The notes under the pieces were generated by a model, which did not search any database, was not told the origin of the DNA, and saw nothing but the letters and a program-made list of their open reading frames with translations. Shown here piece after piece: positions 1 to 7,482 of a stretch of 64,000 nt of DNA (position 1 is the first letter of the stretch; every line of letters begins with the position of its first letter). Source of the stretch: Saccharopolyspora_C sp047200635 (GTDB lineage: Bacteria > Actinomycetota > Actinomycetes > Mycobacteriales > Pseudonocardiaceae); the NCBI RefSeq assembly GCF_047200635.1, contig NZ_JBJZOI010000025.1, positions 10,754 to 74,753 on the forward strand. The letters are read 5' to 3'. Made by a program: the position numbers and the translations under genes.

Positions 1-1
1 C

Positions 2-712
2 CGGGCGCGCGGGGTGCGGCTGCACACCCACCTCGCGGAGACCGCCGACGAGCAGCGGCAGTGCCTCGCCGAGACCGGCCGCACCCCGGTGGAGTACGCC
101 GACGACGTGGGCTGGCTCGGGCCGGACGTGTGGCTCGCGCACACCGTGCACCTGACGGCGCCGGAGGTGGCGCGGCTGGCGGGCACGGGTACCGGGTCGG
201 CGCACTGCCCCGCCTCGAACGGCAGGCTCGGCGCCGGGACCGCGCCGCTGCGGGAGCTGCTGGACGCTGGCGTGCCGGTGGGGCTCGGCGTGGACGGGGC
301 GGCGTCGAACGAGTCGGGCGGGCTCGGCGAGGAGCTGCGTCAGGCGCTGCTGACCGCCCGCGCCCGCGGTGGCCCCGCGGCCCTGTCGGTGCGGGAAGCG
401 CTGCACGCGGCGACCCTGGGCGGCGCCCGGTGCCTGGGCAGGCAGGAGGAGATCGGCTCGCTGCGGCCCGGCAAGCTCGCCGACCTCGCGGTGTGGCGGC
501 TCGACGGCCTGGAGCACGCCGGGATCGAGGACCCGGTCGCGGCGCTGGTGCTGGGTCCGCCGCCTCCGCTGCGGCTGCTGCTGCGCGGCGGTCGCCCGCT
601 CGTCGAGGACGGGAGGCTCAGCTCGGTGTCCGAAGTCGACCTGGCCAGGGACCTGCGCACCGCGAGCACCGCGATCCGCGCCCGCGCCGAACGCCTGGAG
701 GTGGCCCCATGA
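2..712 (+). CDS. 8-oxoguanine/guanine deaminase-type amidohydrolase (5' truncated by window)
   Basis: C-terminal 236 residues of a TRZ/ATZ-family metal-dependent amidohydrolase; the reading frame is open to the left edge, so the true start lies outside the window. Visible family motifs are the metal-binding LHTHLAET near the left edge, the LAHTVHL segment, and the GVDGAASNESG active-site stretch followed by the GSLRPGKLADLAVW tail typical of cyclic amidohydrolases. The pattern resembles 8-oxoguanine deaminases more than s-triazine hydrolases. The expected reaction is deamination of 8-oxoguanine or guanine. The stop overlaps the start of the next gene (ATGA), so it is translationally coupled to a xanthine dehydrogenase subunit, which supports a purine-catabolic role. 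Exact substrate is inferred. Confidence 0.85.
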   Translation, partial: RARGVRLHTHLAETADEQRQCLAETGRTPVEYADDVGWLGPDVWLAHTVHLTAPEVARLAGTGTGSAHCPASNGRLGAGTAPLRELLDAGVPVGLGVDGAASNESGGLGEELRQALLTARARGGPAALSVREALHAATLGGARCLGRQEEIGSLRPGKLADLAVWRLDGLEHAGIEDPVAALVLGPPPPLRLLLRGGRPLVEDGRLSSVSEVDLARDLRTASTAIRARAERLEVAP

Positions 713-3003
713 GCGGCCCGACGCGCACTCCGCAGCACCTCGACAGCGAGATCGGCGGTGGCATCGGGGAGTCCCCGCAGCGCCCCGACGGCGCGCTGAA
801 GGTGCGCGGCGAGTTCGCCTACGCCTCGGACCTGTGGGCCGAGGACATGCTGTGGGGCGCGACGCTGCGCAGCCCGCACCCGCACGCCCGGATCACCTCG
901 ATCGACGTGGGTCCCGCGCTGCGCACCGCCGGGGTGCGCGCGGTGCTCACCGCCGAGGACGTGCCCGGGGACAACCGCTACGGCGTGAAGGAGCGCGACC
1001 AGCCGGTGCTGGCCGAGGACGTGGTGCGGTTCCGGGGTGAGCCCGTCGCGCTCGTCGCCGCCGACCACCCGGAGACGGCGCGGCGCGCGCTGGAGCGCAT
1101 CGAGGTCGGCTACGAGGTGCTGCCCGCCGTCACCGACGCCGAGCTCGCGGCGCACGACACGACGCTGCCGCGGCTGCACGAGAGCGGGAACGTGGTGCGC
1201 CACCAGGTGATCCGCCGCGGTGATCCGGATGCGGCGGCCGAGGTCGTCGTCTCCGGCGTCTACACCGTGGGGATGCAGGACCAGGCGTTCCTCGGGCCCG
1301 AGGCGGGGCTCGCGCTGCCCGCCGAGGACGGCGGGGTCGACCTGTACCTGGCCACGCAGGACCTGCACTCGGACCGGGCGCAGACGGCGGCCGCGCTCGG
1401 GCTCCCGCCGGAGCTGGTGCGGATGACGTTGTCCGGCGTCGGCGGCGCGTTCGGCGGCCGGGAGGACCTGTCCATCCAGGTGCACGTGTGCCTGCTGGCG
1501 CTGCGGACGGGCCGGCCGGTGAAGATGGTCTACGGCCGGGAGGAGTCGTTCCACGGGCACGTGCACCGGCATCCGGCGGTGTTGCACTACGAGCACGGCG
1601 CCACCCGCGACGGGAGGCTCGTGTACGTGCGGGCCCGGCAGTACTTCGACGGCGGGGCCTACGCCTCGAAGACCCCCGTGGTGGTGGGCAACGCCACCAC
1701 CCTCGGCGTCGGCCCGTACCGGGTGCCGAACGTGGACCTGGAGTGCTGGGGCCTCTACACGAACAACCCGCCGTGCGGCGCGATGCGCGGGCTCGGCGCC
1801 GTGCAACCGACCTTCGCCTACGAGTCCCAGATGGACCGGCTCGCCGAGGAGCTCGGCGTGGATCCGGTGGACCTGCGGATCCGCAACGCCGTCCAGCAGG
1901 GCGACGAGCTCCCCACCGGGCAGCGACTGGACTTCCCCGCGCCCGTGGCCGAGCTGCTGCACCGGCTGCGGGCGATGCCGCTGCCTCCGGAGCCCGCCGA
2001 CCGCGATCTGCGGGAGCTGCCCGGCGGGGTGTCCAACACGACCCGCGGCGAAGGCGTGGTGCGCGGGGTCGGCTACGGGGTGACGATCAAGAACATCTGC
2101 TACTCGGAGGGCGCCGACGACTACTCCACCGCCCGGGTGCGGCTCGGGCTCGTCGGCGGCGAACCGCTCGCCGAGGTGCACACCGCCGCCGCCGAGGTCG
2201 GGCAGGGCCTGGTCACGGTGCAGCAGCAGATCGCCCGCACCGAGCTCGGCGTCGAGCGGGTCACCATCCACCCCAACGACACCTCGGTAGGCGCCGCCGG
2301 CTCCAGCTCCGCGTCCCGGCAGACCTACGTCACCGGCGGAGCGGTGCGGGAGGCCTGCGCGGCCGTGCGGGACGCGGTGCTGCTGCGCGCCGCCGAACTG
2401 CACGGGGTGGCGCCCGCCGCGCTGTCCCTGCACGGCGGGAAGGTCATCTCGGCGACGGCCGGGGTGCTCGCCGATCTGGCGGAGGTGCTCGGGGACGGCC
2501 CCGTCGAACTCACCCGGGAGTACCACCACCGGCCGACCTTCCCGATGGACGCGACCGGGGCCAGCGAACGGGTCCAGGTGCAGCACGCCTTCTCCGCGCA
2601 CCGGGCGATCGTCGACGTCGACGTCGAGCTGGGACTGGTCAAGGTGGTGCGGCTGGATTGCGCGCAGGACGTCGGCAAGGCGGTCAACCCCGACGCCGTG
2701 CTCGGCCAGATCCACGGCGGCAGCGCGCAGGGTCTCGGACTCGCCGTGATGGAGGAGATCCAGGTTCGGGACGGGGCCATGCGCAACGCCTCGTTCACCG
2801 ACTACCTCATCCCCACCGTCCTGGACATGCCGCCGATGGAGGTCGCGATCCTCGAACGCGGCGACCCGAACGCGCCCTACGGGGTGCGCGGCGTCGGCGA
2901 GCCGCCGACGATCTCCACGACCCCGGCCGTGGTCGCCGCGATCCGCGCGGCCACCGGCAAGGCCCTCACCCACGTGCCCGTCGCACCCCACCACCTCATC
3001 TGA
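709..3003 (+). CDS. xanthine dehydrogenase, molybdopterin-binding subunit
   Basis: A 764-residue protein of the xanthine dehydrogenase large-subunit family, which binds the molybdenum cofactor and hydroxylates purines (hypoxanthine to xanthine to urate). The N-terminal hammerhead-type domain (about residues 25-130) is followed by the cofactor-binding domain with GGAFGGRED at about 245, GAMRGLGAVQ near 350 and GVGEPPT near 728; Glu731 corresponds to the catalytic glutamate. The start is the ATG overlapping the upstream deaminase stop. No FAD or 2Fe-2S subunit lies downstream, so these partners, if adjacent, must be upstream of the window. A deaminase and a molybdenum-cofactor enzyme follow, consistent with one purine-degradation operon. 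Confidence 0.92.
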   Translation: MSGPTRTPQHLDSEIGGGIGESPQRPDGALKVRGEFAYASDLWAEDMLWGATLRSPHPHARITSIDVGPALRTAGVRAVLTAEDVPGDNRYGVKERDQPVLAEDVVRFRGEPVALVAADHPETARRALERIEVGYEVLPAVTDAELAAHDTTLPRLHESGNVVRHQVIRRGDPDAAAEVVVSGVYTVGMQDQAFLGPEAGLALPAEDGGVDLYLATQDLHSDRAQTAAALGLPPELVRMTLSGVGGAFGGREDLSIQVHVCLLALRTGRPVKMVYGREESFHGHVHRHPAVLHYEHGATRDGRLVYVRARQYFDGGAYASKTPVVVGNATTLGVGPYRVPNVDLECWGLYTNNPPCGAMRGLGAVQPTFAYESQMDRLAEELGVDPVDLRIRNAVQQGDELPTGQRLDFPAPVAELLHRLRAMPLPPEPADRDLRELPGGVSNTTRGEGVVRGVGYGVTIKNICYSEGADDYSTARVRLGLVGGEPLAEVHTAAAEVGQGLVTVQQQIARTELGVERVTIHPNDTSVGAAGSSSASRQTYVTGGAVREACAAVRDAVLLRAAELHGVAPAALSLHGGKVISATAGVLADLAEVLGDGPVELTREYHHRPTFPMDATGASERVQVQHAFSAHRAIVDVDVELGLVKVVRLDCAQDVGKAVNPDAVLGQIHGGSAQGLGLAVMEEIQVRDGAMRNASFTDYLIPTVLDMPPMEVAILERGDPNAPYGVRGVGEPPTISTTPAVVAAIRAATGKALTHVPVAPHHLI

Positions 3004-3028
3004 TCACCGCGACCTCCGGAGCCTCCCC

Positions 3029-3526
3029 TTGTCCACGACCTCCTCCGACTCCCGCTCGACCGCCGATGCCCGCTGGGCGGCGGAGGCCGTCGAACTCGCC
3101 ACCCGCAACGTCGAAGCGGGCGGCGGGCCGTTCGGTGCCCTCGTGCTGCGGGACGAGCGCGTCGTCGCCCGCGGCACCAACCTCGTCACCAGCGAGCTCG
3201 ACCCGACCGCGCACGCCGAGGTGACCGCGTTGCGCCGCGCCTGCCGGGAGCTGGGTTCGTTCAGCCTCAGCGGGTGCGTGCTGGTGAGCTCGTGCGAGCC
3301 GTGCCCGATGTGCCTCGGTGCCGCGCTGTGGTCCCGGGTGGACCGGGTCGTGTACGCCGCCGACCGGGACGACGCCGCGCGCGGCGGGTTCGACGACCGG
3401 GCCTTCCACGACCTGTTCCGCCACCCCGATCGGCCCTGGCCGACGACGGTCCGGCAGGTCGCGGTGGCGGACCCCGCCGCCCCCTTCCACCGCTGGCAGG
3501 CCACCCCCGACCGCATCGCCTACTGA
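3029..3526 (+). CDS. nucleoside/guanine deaminase of the CDA fold
   Basis: A 165-residue zinc-dependent deaminase. The HAE motif (His62, Glu64) and the PCMC motif (Cys92, Cys95) form the classic zinc site of the cytidine deaminase superfamily. The length and the SCEPCPMCLGA stretch match guanine deaminase GuaD and tRNA adenosine deaminase relatives. Its position directly behind a xanthine dehydrogenase subunit favours guanine deamination to xanthine. The start is TTG, chosen because GGAG lies seven bases upstream and no better start is present. The stop is followed after ten bases by the first 47-bp palindrome. Substrate is inferred from context. Confidence 0.85.
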   Translation: MSTTSSDSRSTADARWAAEAVELATRNVEAGGGPFGALVLRDERVVARGTNLVTSELDPTAHAEVTALRRACRELGSFSLSGCVLVSSCEPCPMCLGAALWSRVDRVVYAADRDDAARGGFDDRAFHDLFRHPDRPWPTTVRQVAVADPAAPFHRWQATPDRIAY

Positions 3527-3536
3527 GCGGGTTCGG

Positions 3537-3813
3537 GTGAGCGGACCGTTCGTCCAGCGGGACGGGACGAACGGTCCGTTCACTCGCGACGGCCCCGGCG
3601 ATGCGGACTCCGGGGTGAACGGACCGCTGGTCCAGCGGGACGGGACGAACGGTCCGTTCACTCGCGACGGCCCCGGCGATGCGGACTCCGGGGTGAACGG
3701 ACCATTCGTACGACGAGACTGGACGAGGGGTCCGTTCACTTCGGCACCGCTCCGGAGCGGGTTCGGGTGAACGGACCGTTCATCCAGCGGGATGGGACGA
3801 ACGGTCCGTTCAC
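3537..3813. repeat. array of four 47-bp palindromes (array 1)
   Basis: Four copies at 3537-3583, 3615-3661, 3693-3739 and 3767-3813, each exactly 47 bp. The consensus is a 19-base left arm GTGAACGGACCGTTCGTCC, nine variable bases, and a 19-base right arm GGACGAACGGTCCGTTCAC. The first three have a strict 78-bp period and share the intervening sequence, so they arose by tandem duplication. The array begins ten bases after the deaminase stop and ends 39 bases before the next gene. It probably forms strong hairpins in the transcript and may act as a terminator. It is not a CRISPR: the spacers are copies of each other. Confidence 0.9.
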
Positions 3814-3852
3814 TCAGTCGCCTCCCCGGGCGGGCTCGGTAGGGTCGGCGGG

Positions 3853-4428
3853 GTGCGGGTGGCGGGAGTGGTGCTGGCGGCGGGGGCCGGGCGGCGGTTC
3901 GGGATGCCGAAGGCGCTCGTCGAGTACCGGGGCTCGCTGCTGGTGGACCGCGCCGCCCGCGTGCTCGCCGAGGGCGGCTGCGACCCGGTGCTGGTGGTGC
4001 TGGGCGCCGCCGAGGCCCAGGTCCGGGCGGAAGCCGAGCTGCGCGGGGTCCGCGCGGTGTCCAATCCGGACTGGAGCACCGGCATGGGCTCCTCGTTCCG
4101 GACGGCGCTGACCGCGCTCGACGACGAGCCCGCGGACGTCGCGGCCGCCGTGGTGCTGCCGGTCGACATGCCGGGTGTCACGGCCGAGGCCGTGCGCCGC
4201 GTCGTCGCCCGCGCCGCTCCGGACGCGCTGGCCGCCGCTTCGCTGGCGGGCCGCCGCAGTCACCCGGTGTTGCTCGGCCGGGCGCACTGGCGAGGGGCCG
4301 CCTCCCGCGCGGTCGGGGACGCGGGTGCGCGCGGTTACCTCCGTGATCGGGCGGTCACCCTGGTGAGGTGCGACGGCATCTCGGAAGGTTTCGATATCGA
4401 CCGTCCCGCAGACCTCGACCACCGCTAG
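3853..4428 (+). CDS. molybdenum cofactor nucleotidyltransferase (MobA/MocA-like)
   Basis: A 191-residue NTP-transferase-fold protein. The N-terminal VLAAGAGRRFGMPKAL (residues 7-22) is the nucleotide-binding signature of MobA/MocA enzymes, and PVDMPG near residue 99 is the metal-binding aspartate motif. MocA-type enzymes attach CMP to molybdopterin for xanthine dehydrogenase-family enzymes, which fits the xanthine dehydrogenase gene just upstream. The GTG start has no Shine-Dalgarno; a -10-like TAGGGT at 3840-3845 lies seven bases before it, so the gene is probably leaderless and transcribed independently of the deaminase operon. CTP versus GTP preference cannot be read from sequence here. 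Confidence 0.82.
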   Translation: MRVAGVVLAAGAGRRFGMPKALVEYRGSLLVDRAARVLAEGGCDPVLVVLGAAEAQVRAEAELRGVRAVSNPDWSTGMGSSFRTALTALDDEPADVAAAVVLPVDMPGVTAEAVRRVVARAAPDALAAASLAGRRSHPVLLGRAHWRGAASRAVGDAGARGYLRDRAVTLVRCDGISEGFDIDRPADLDHR

Positions 4429-4563
4429 CCCGTAGAGTCGGCTGTCACGCGTGAGGTGACGCCGAGCGGCACCGCCCGCGGCCGCGACGCCCGCCAGGCA
4501 GGCGCGCCGACCCGGGAACGGTGCGACGTCACCGGTCCGCAACAGCGCCGACGGGGAGGCAAC

Positions 4564-4869
4564 ATGGCAACCGGACACATCACGGCCAACTACGTGCCGG
4601 ACGGCGACGACTGGTCGGTGACCGTCTCGACCGGGCAGAACACCCGCACTGCCCGGGCCCCGGGCCTCATCGCCGCCCGCGACCAGGCCGACCAGCTGAT
4701 CGACCACTTGGCGCCGAACCCCAGCGGCCGCGTCGTGATCCACCTGCTCAACGGCGACGGATTCGCCTTCAGCACCGCGTACTTGCAGGCCCGGCACGGG
4801 TTGTCCGACGAGGCGACCCGGCAGGCCGCGGCCGCTGCCGACACCGCGAGCGCGCACGCCGCCAGGTGA
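4564..4869 (+). CDS. small conserved protein of unknown function
   Basis: A 101-residue soluble protein with no recognised family. It starts MATGHITANYVPDGDDWSV, has a strand-rich first half and an alanine-rich helical tail. The start ATG is preceded by GGGGAGG (4554-4560) at good spacing, which is a strong ribosome site and argues for a real gene. The N-terminal pattern loosely resembles the HicB-like small beta-sheet fold, but no toxin partner is adjacent. It stands alone between mocA-like and TetR genes. Function is not assigned. Confidence 0.7.
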   Translation: MATGHITANYVPDGDDWSVTVSTGQNTRTARAPGLIAARDQADQLIDHLAPNPSGRVVIHLLNGDGFAFSTAYLQARHGLSDEATRQAAAAADTASAHAAR

Positions 4870-4918
4870 TCTCCGGCAGGGCCCTCCCGGTCCACCCCTT
4901 CTCACTAGGATGGTCGCC

Positions 4919-5539
4919 GTGAACGCACCGACCAGCAGCCTGCCCGACGGGAGCAACCGGTCTCCCGGCCGCGGACGCCCCCGGGACGCCACGCGAGACG
5001 CCGCGCTGCGCACGGCGGCGATGGAAGTGCTCGCCGAGGTCGGCTACCGCGCGCTGACCATGGACGCCGTCGCGGCGCGCGCCCGCGCGGGGAAGGCGAC
5101 GATCTACCGGCGCTGGGAGTCCAAGCTGGACCTGGTGATCGACACGTGCAACGAGCTCGTGCAGCGCAACATCCCCGAACCGGACCTGGGCAGCGTGCGC
5201 GCGGACCTCGGTGAGTTCCTGCGCGCGTTCGCCGCGTTCCTCACCGGGCCCGCGGGCAAGGCCGCGCAGGCGCTGGTGGGCGAGCTGCCGCACGAGCGCG
5301 AGCTGGCGGCGGCGTTCCGGGAGTCCTTCCTGCTGCCGCAGCGCGATGTGCTGCGGCGGATCGTGGACCGCGGCGTGCAGCGCGGTGAGATCAGCGCGCA
5401 GGCGCCGATGGACACCGTGGTGGAGCTGGCCGGCGCGGCCCTGCTGCACCGGCTGATGCTCACCGGCGAGCCGCTGGACTCCCGCTTCGTCGATCACCTG
5501 CTGGACGACGCCCTGCTGCCCCTCCTGCACCGCGGTTGA
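4919..5539 (+). CDS. TetR family transcriptional regulator
   Basis: A 206-residue TetR-type repressor. The helix-turn-helix lies at about residues 25-70, with the typical MDAVAARARAGKATIYRRWESK recognition stretch (split here around the turn). The C-terminal ligand-binding half is helical and contains no diagnostic motif. An ATG at 4910 is in frame, but GTG at 4919 is preferred because a -10-like TAGGAT (4906-4911) ends seven bases before it, which would make the mRNA leaderless. Its stop overlaps or abuts the MOSC gene, so the two are probably co-transcribed. Target genes are unknown. Confidence 0.88.
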   Translation: MNAPTSSLPDGSNRSPGRGRPRDATRDAALRTAAMEVLAEVGYRALTMDAVAARARAGKATIYRRWESKLDLVIDTCNELVQRNIPEPDLGSVRADLGEFLRAFAAFLTGPAGKAAQALVGELPHERELAAAFRESFLLPQRDVLRRIVDRGVQRGEISAQAPMDTVVELAGAALLHRLMLTGEPLDSRFVDHLLDDALLPLLHRG

Positions 5540-5544
5540 GCGGG

Positions 5545-6276
5545 ATGGCGCCGGTGCGCGGCAGCGTGGCCCGGTTGCACCGCTGGCCGGTGAAGTCGCT
5601 GCGCGGGGAGGCGGTGACCGCGGCCCGCTTCGACGAGCGCGGCATGGCGGGCGACCGCGCGCACGTGCTCGTGGACCTGCGACCGAACCGCGCGGGCAAG
5701 GTGCTCACGGTTCGGCAGAACCCGGCGCTGCTGCACTGGTCCGGCGCGTACGGGGAGGTCGTGGATCCGGGTGGTCCGCCGGTGCTGCGCGACCCGGAGG
5801 GGAAGGCCTGGCGGTGGGAGGACCCGGCGCTGCCGGAGGCGTTGACGTCGTCGTTGGGAATTCCGCTGAGCCTGCGCAGCGAGGTGGGCAACCAGGACCG
5901 CGGGCCCACGGTGCTCGTCACGCTGCGCTCCACCGCGGAGGCGTTGAGCGCGGAACTGGGCGACGAGGTGGACCTGCTGCGGTTCCGGCCGAACCTGCAC
6001 CTGGACCTGGACGCGGCGCCGTTCGCGGAACTGGAGTGGGAGCCCGGCACGACCGTCGAGGCCGGGGAGGTCCGGCTGGAGATCGTGGGGCCGGACTCGG
6101 GGCCGTGCGTGCGGTGCGTGGTGCCGAGCTGGGACGCGGGCGGACGTGCGCGGTGGAAGGAACTCCAGACCCGGCTGATCCAGGGGCACGGCAACCGGTT
6201 CGGCACCATCGTGCGCGCCACCCGCGGCGGCACGGTGCGGCGCGGAGACGCCGTCGTGGTGCGGCGGCCGGGCTGA
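5545..6276 (+). CDS. MOSC domain-containing protein
   Basis: A 243-residue protein with an N-terminal MOSC beta-barrel (VARLHRWPVKSLRGE, about residues 7-21) and a C-terminal MOSC domain holding PCVRCVVP near residue 190, where the conserved cysteine is expected to bind molybdenum cofactor sulfur or a related ligand. MOSC proteins carry sulfur in molybdenum cofactor-dependent reductases or detoxification of N-hydroxylated compounds. A TTG at 5536 overlapping the TetR stop is an alternative start. It is coupled to the TetR gene upstream, which may control it. The exact reaction is not determinable from sequence. Confidence 0.85.
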   Translation: MAPVRGSVARLHRWPVKSLRGEAVTAARFDERGMAGDRAHVLVDLRPNRAGKVLTVRQNPALLHWSGAYGEVVDPGGPPVLRDPEGKAWRWEDPALPEALTSSLGIPLSLRSEVGNQDRGPTVLVTLRSTAEALSAELGDEVDLLRFRPNLHLDLDAAPFAELEWEPGTTVEAGEVRLEIVGPDSGPCVRCVVPSWDAGGRARWKELQTRLIQGHGNRFGTIVRATRGGTVRRGDAVVVRRPG

Positions 6277-6336
6277 CCGGGGCCGATCCGCCGGGCGCGG
6301 GCAGCGGTGCCCGCCGCCCGCGCGGCGCGCCGTTCG

Positions 6337-6558
6337 TCAGCGGAAGATCTTGCGCACCACGATGACGGCGACCAGCGCGCCGACACCGATCATCGCGTAG
6401 CGCACCCGCGGATCGTTCAACTTCTCCTGCACACTGGCCTTACCGGACTCCACGAACCGCTTCGGGTCCGCCTTGGTGGTCAACTCGTCCAGTGTCACGG
6501 CCAGCGAATCGCGCGCCTTCTCGATGTCGCGCTGAATGGCGTCCGGATCACGAGCCAC
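6337..6558 (-). CDS. DUF3618 small membrane protein
   Basis: A 73-residue protein: a charged helical N-terminus (DPDAIQRDIEKARDSLAVTLDEL) characteristic of DUF3618, followed by one transmembrane helix near the C-terminus (about residues 54-68) and a short basic tail. The start is GTG, with GAGGAGG a few bases upstream; longer in-frame extension is not credible. A protein of the same family and size (Rv2520c) is found in mycobacteria next to bcp. Function is unknown; a role at the cell envelope is only an inference. It converges with the MOSC gene. Confidence 0.85.
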   Translation of the reverse strand: MARDPDAIQRDIEKARDSLAVTLDELTTKADPKRFVESGKASVQEKLNDPRVRYAMIGVGALVAVIVVRKIFR

Positions 6559-6715
6559 GCCGTCCTCCTCATGTTCACCTGGCTGGTGACACCGTAGATC
6601 ACACGCAGCGGAGCGACCCACCGACGGTTCCCCGAACTCGGGGATCGGGCCGCGGAGTGAACCACCCGGCCGAGGACACAACGGACATCACCACCCGTTA
6701 GGCTGGTCCGCACTG

Positions 6716-6789
6716 GGGGCCGTAGCCCAATTGGCAGAGGCACTAGGTTTAGGTCCTAGCCAGTGCGGGTTCGAGTCCCGCCGGCCTCA
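6716..6789 (+). tRNA. tRNA with UAG anticodon (Leu by code), class I fold
   Basis: A 74-base cloverleaf: acceptor stem 6716-6722/6782-6788, D arm 6725-6741, anticodon stem 6743-6747/6755-6759 with loop TTTAGGT giving anticodon TAG at 6750-6752, T arm 6765-6781 with TTCGAGT loop, discriminator A at 6789. The 3' CCA is not encoded. The UAG anticodon reads CUA leucine codons. Oddly, the variable region is only five bases (6760-6764), whereas bacterial tRNA-Leu is normally a class II tRNA with a long variable arm. The fold is otherwise canonical, with one mismatch in the D stem. Confidence 0.9.
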
Positions 6790-6846
6790 CGCACGCCGGG
6801 GCGGCGGTGCTCTCGGGCAGCCGAGCACCGCGTGCCGGATCTCCGC

Positions 6847-7482
6847 TCACCCGTTGACGTAGGTGAGCACCGCCAGCACGCGCCGGTGGCCGCTGTCCCC
6901 CGCGGGCAGGTCGAGCTTGCGGAAGATGTTGCCGATGTGCTTGGACACGGCGCGCTCGGTGACCACGAGGGCGCTGGAGATCGCGGCGTTGTCGAGTCCC
7001 TGCGCCATCAGGTGCAGCACCTCCCGCTCGCGGTCGGTGAGCGCGGCCAGCGGGGAGCCCCGGTTCAGCAGCTGCGAGACCACTTCCGGGTCCAGGGCGG
7101 TGCCGCCCGCCGCGACCCGCTCCAGGGCTTCGAGGAACTCCTCGACCCGTCCCACCCGGTCCTTGAGCAGGTAACCGGTGCCTCCCGCTCCCGAGGCGAG
7201 GAGTTCGGCGGCGTAGGTCTGCTCGACGTACTGGGACAGCACCAGCACCGGCAGTCCCGGCAGCAGCCTGCGCACGTCGAGGGCCGCCCGCAGCCCCTCG
7301 TCCCGGAAGTGCGGCGGCATCCGGACGTCGAGGACGGCGAGGTCGGGCCGGTGCTCCAGCAGGGTGGGCACGATGGCGGGTCCGCTGGTGGCGATCCCGA
7401 CGACCTCGTGCCCGGCGGAGGCCGCGAGCAGCGCGATCCCCTCCCGCAGCAGGGCGTTGTCCTCCGCGATCACCAGTCGCAC
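6847..7482 (-). CDS. LuxR-type response regulator
   Basis: A 211-residue NarL/FixJ-type regulator. The receiver domain (1-120) shows the acidic pair Glu7/Asp8, phospho-acceptor Asp52 in AVLDVRMP and the conserved Lys107 in GYLLKDR. The C-terminal LuxR helix-turn-helix (about 147-200) contains LTDREREVLHLMAQG. The GTG start overlaps the upstream histidine kinase stop by 13 bases, so the pair is translationally coupled. A perfect inverted repeat upstream of the kinase (8751-8772) is a good candidate for its binding site. Confidence 0.93.
   Translation of the reverse strand: MRLVIAEDNALLREGIALLAASAGHEVVGIATSGPAIVPTLLEHRPDLAVLDVRMPPHFRDEGLRAALDVRRLLPGLPVLVLSQYVEQTYAAELLASGAGGTGYLLKDRVGRVEEFLEALERVAAGGTALDPEVVSQLLNRGSPLAALTDREREVLHLMAQGLDNAAISSALVVTERAVSKHIGNIFRKLDLPAGDSGHRRVLAVLTYVNG

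Noticed and set aside
340..2994. Long minus-strand open frame of 884 residues opposite the xanthine dehydrogenase gene
   Set aside because: It is an antisense shadow of a GC-rich gene: product rich in His, Arg and Gly, no family, no ribosome site. Similar shadows at 12808-15714, 49436-52297 and 59020-61608 were rejected for the same reason.
3537..3813. Regularly spaced 47-bp repeats as a CRISPR array
   Set aside because: The spacers are copies of each other or of unequal length, the repeats vary, and there are no cas genes in the window.
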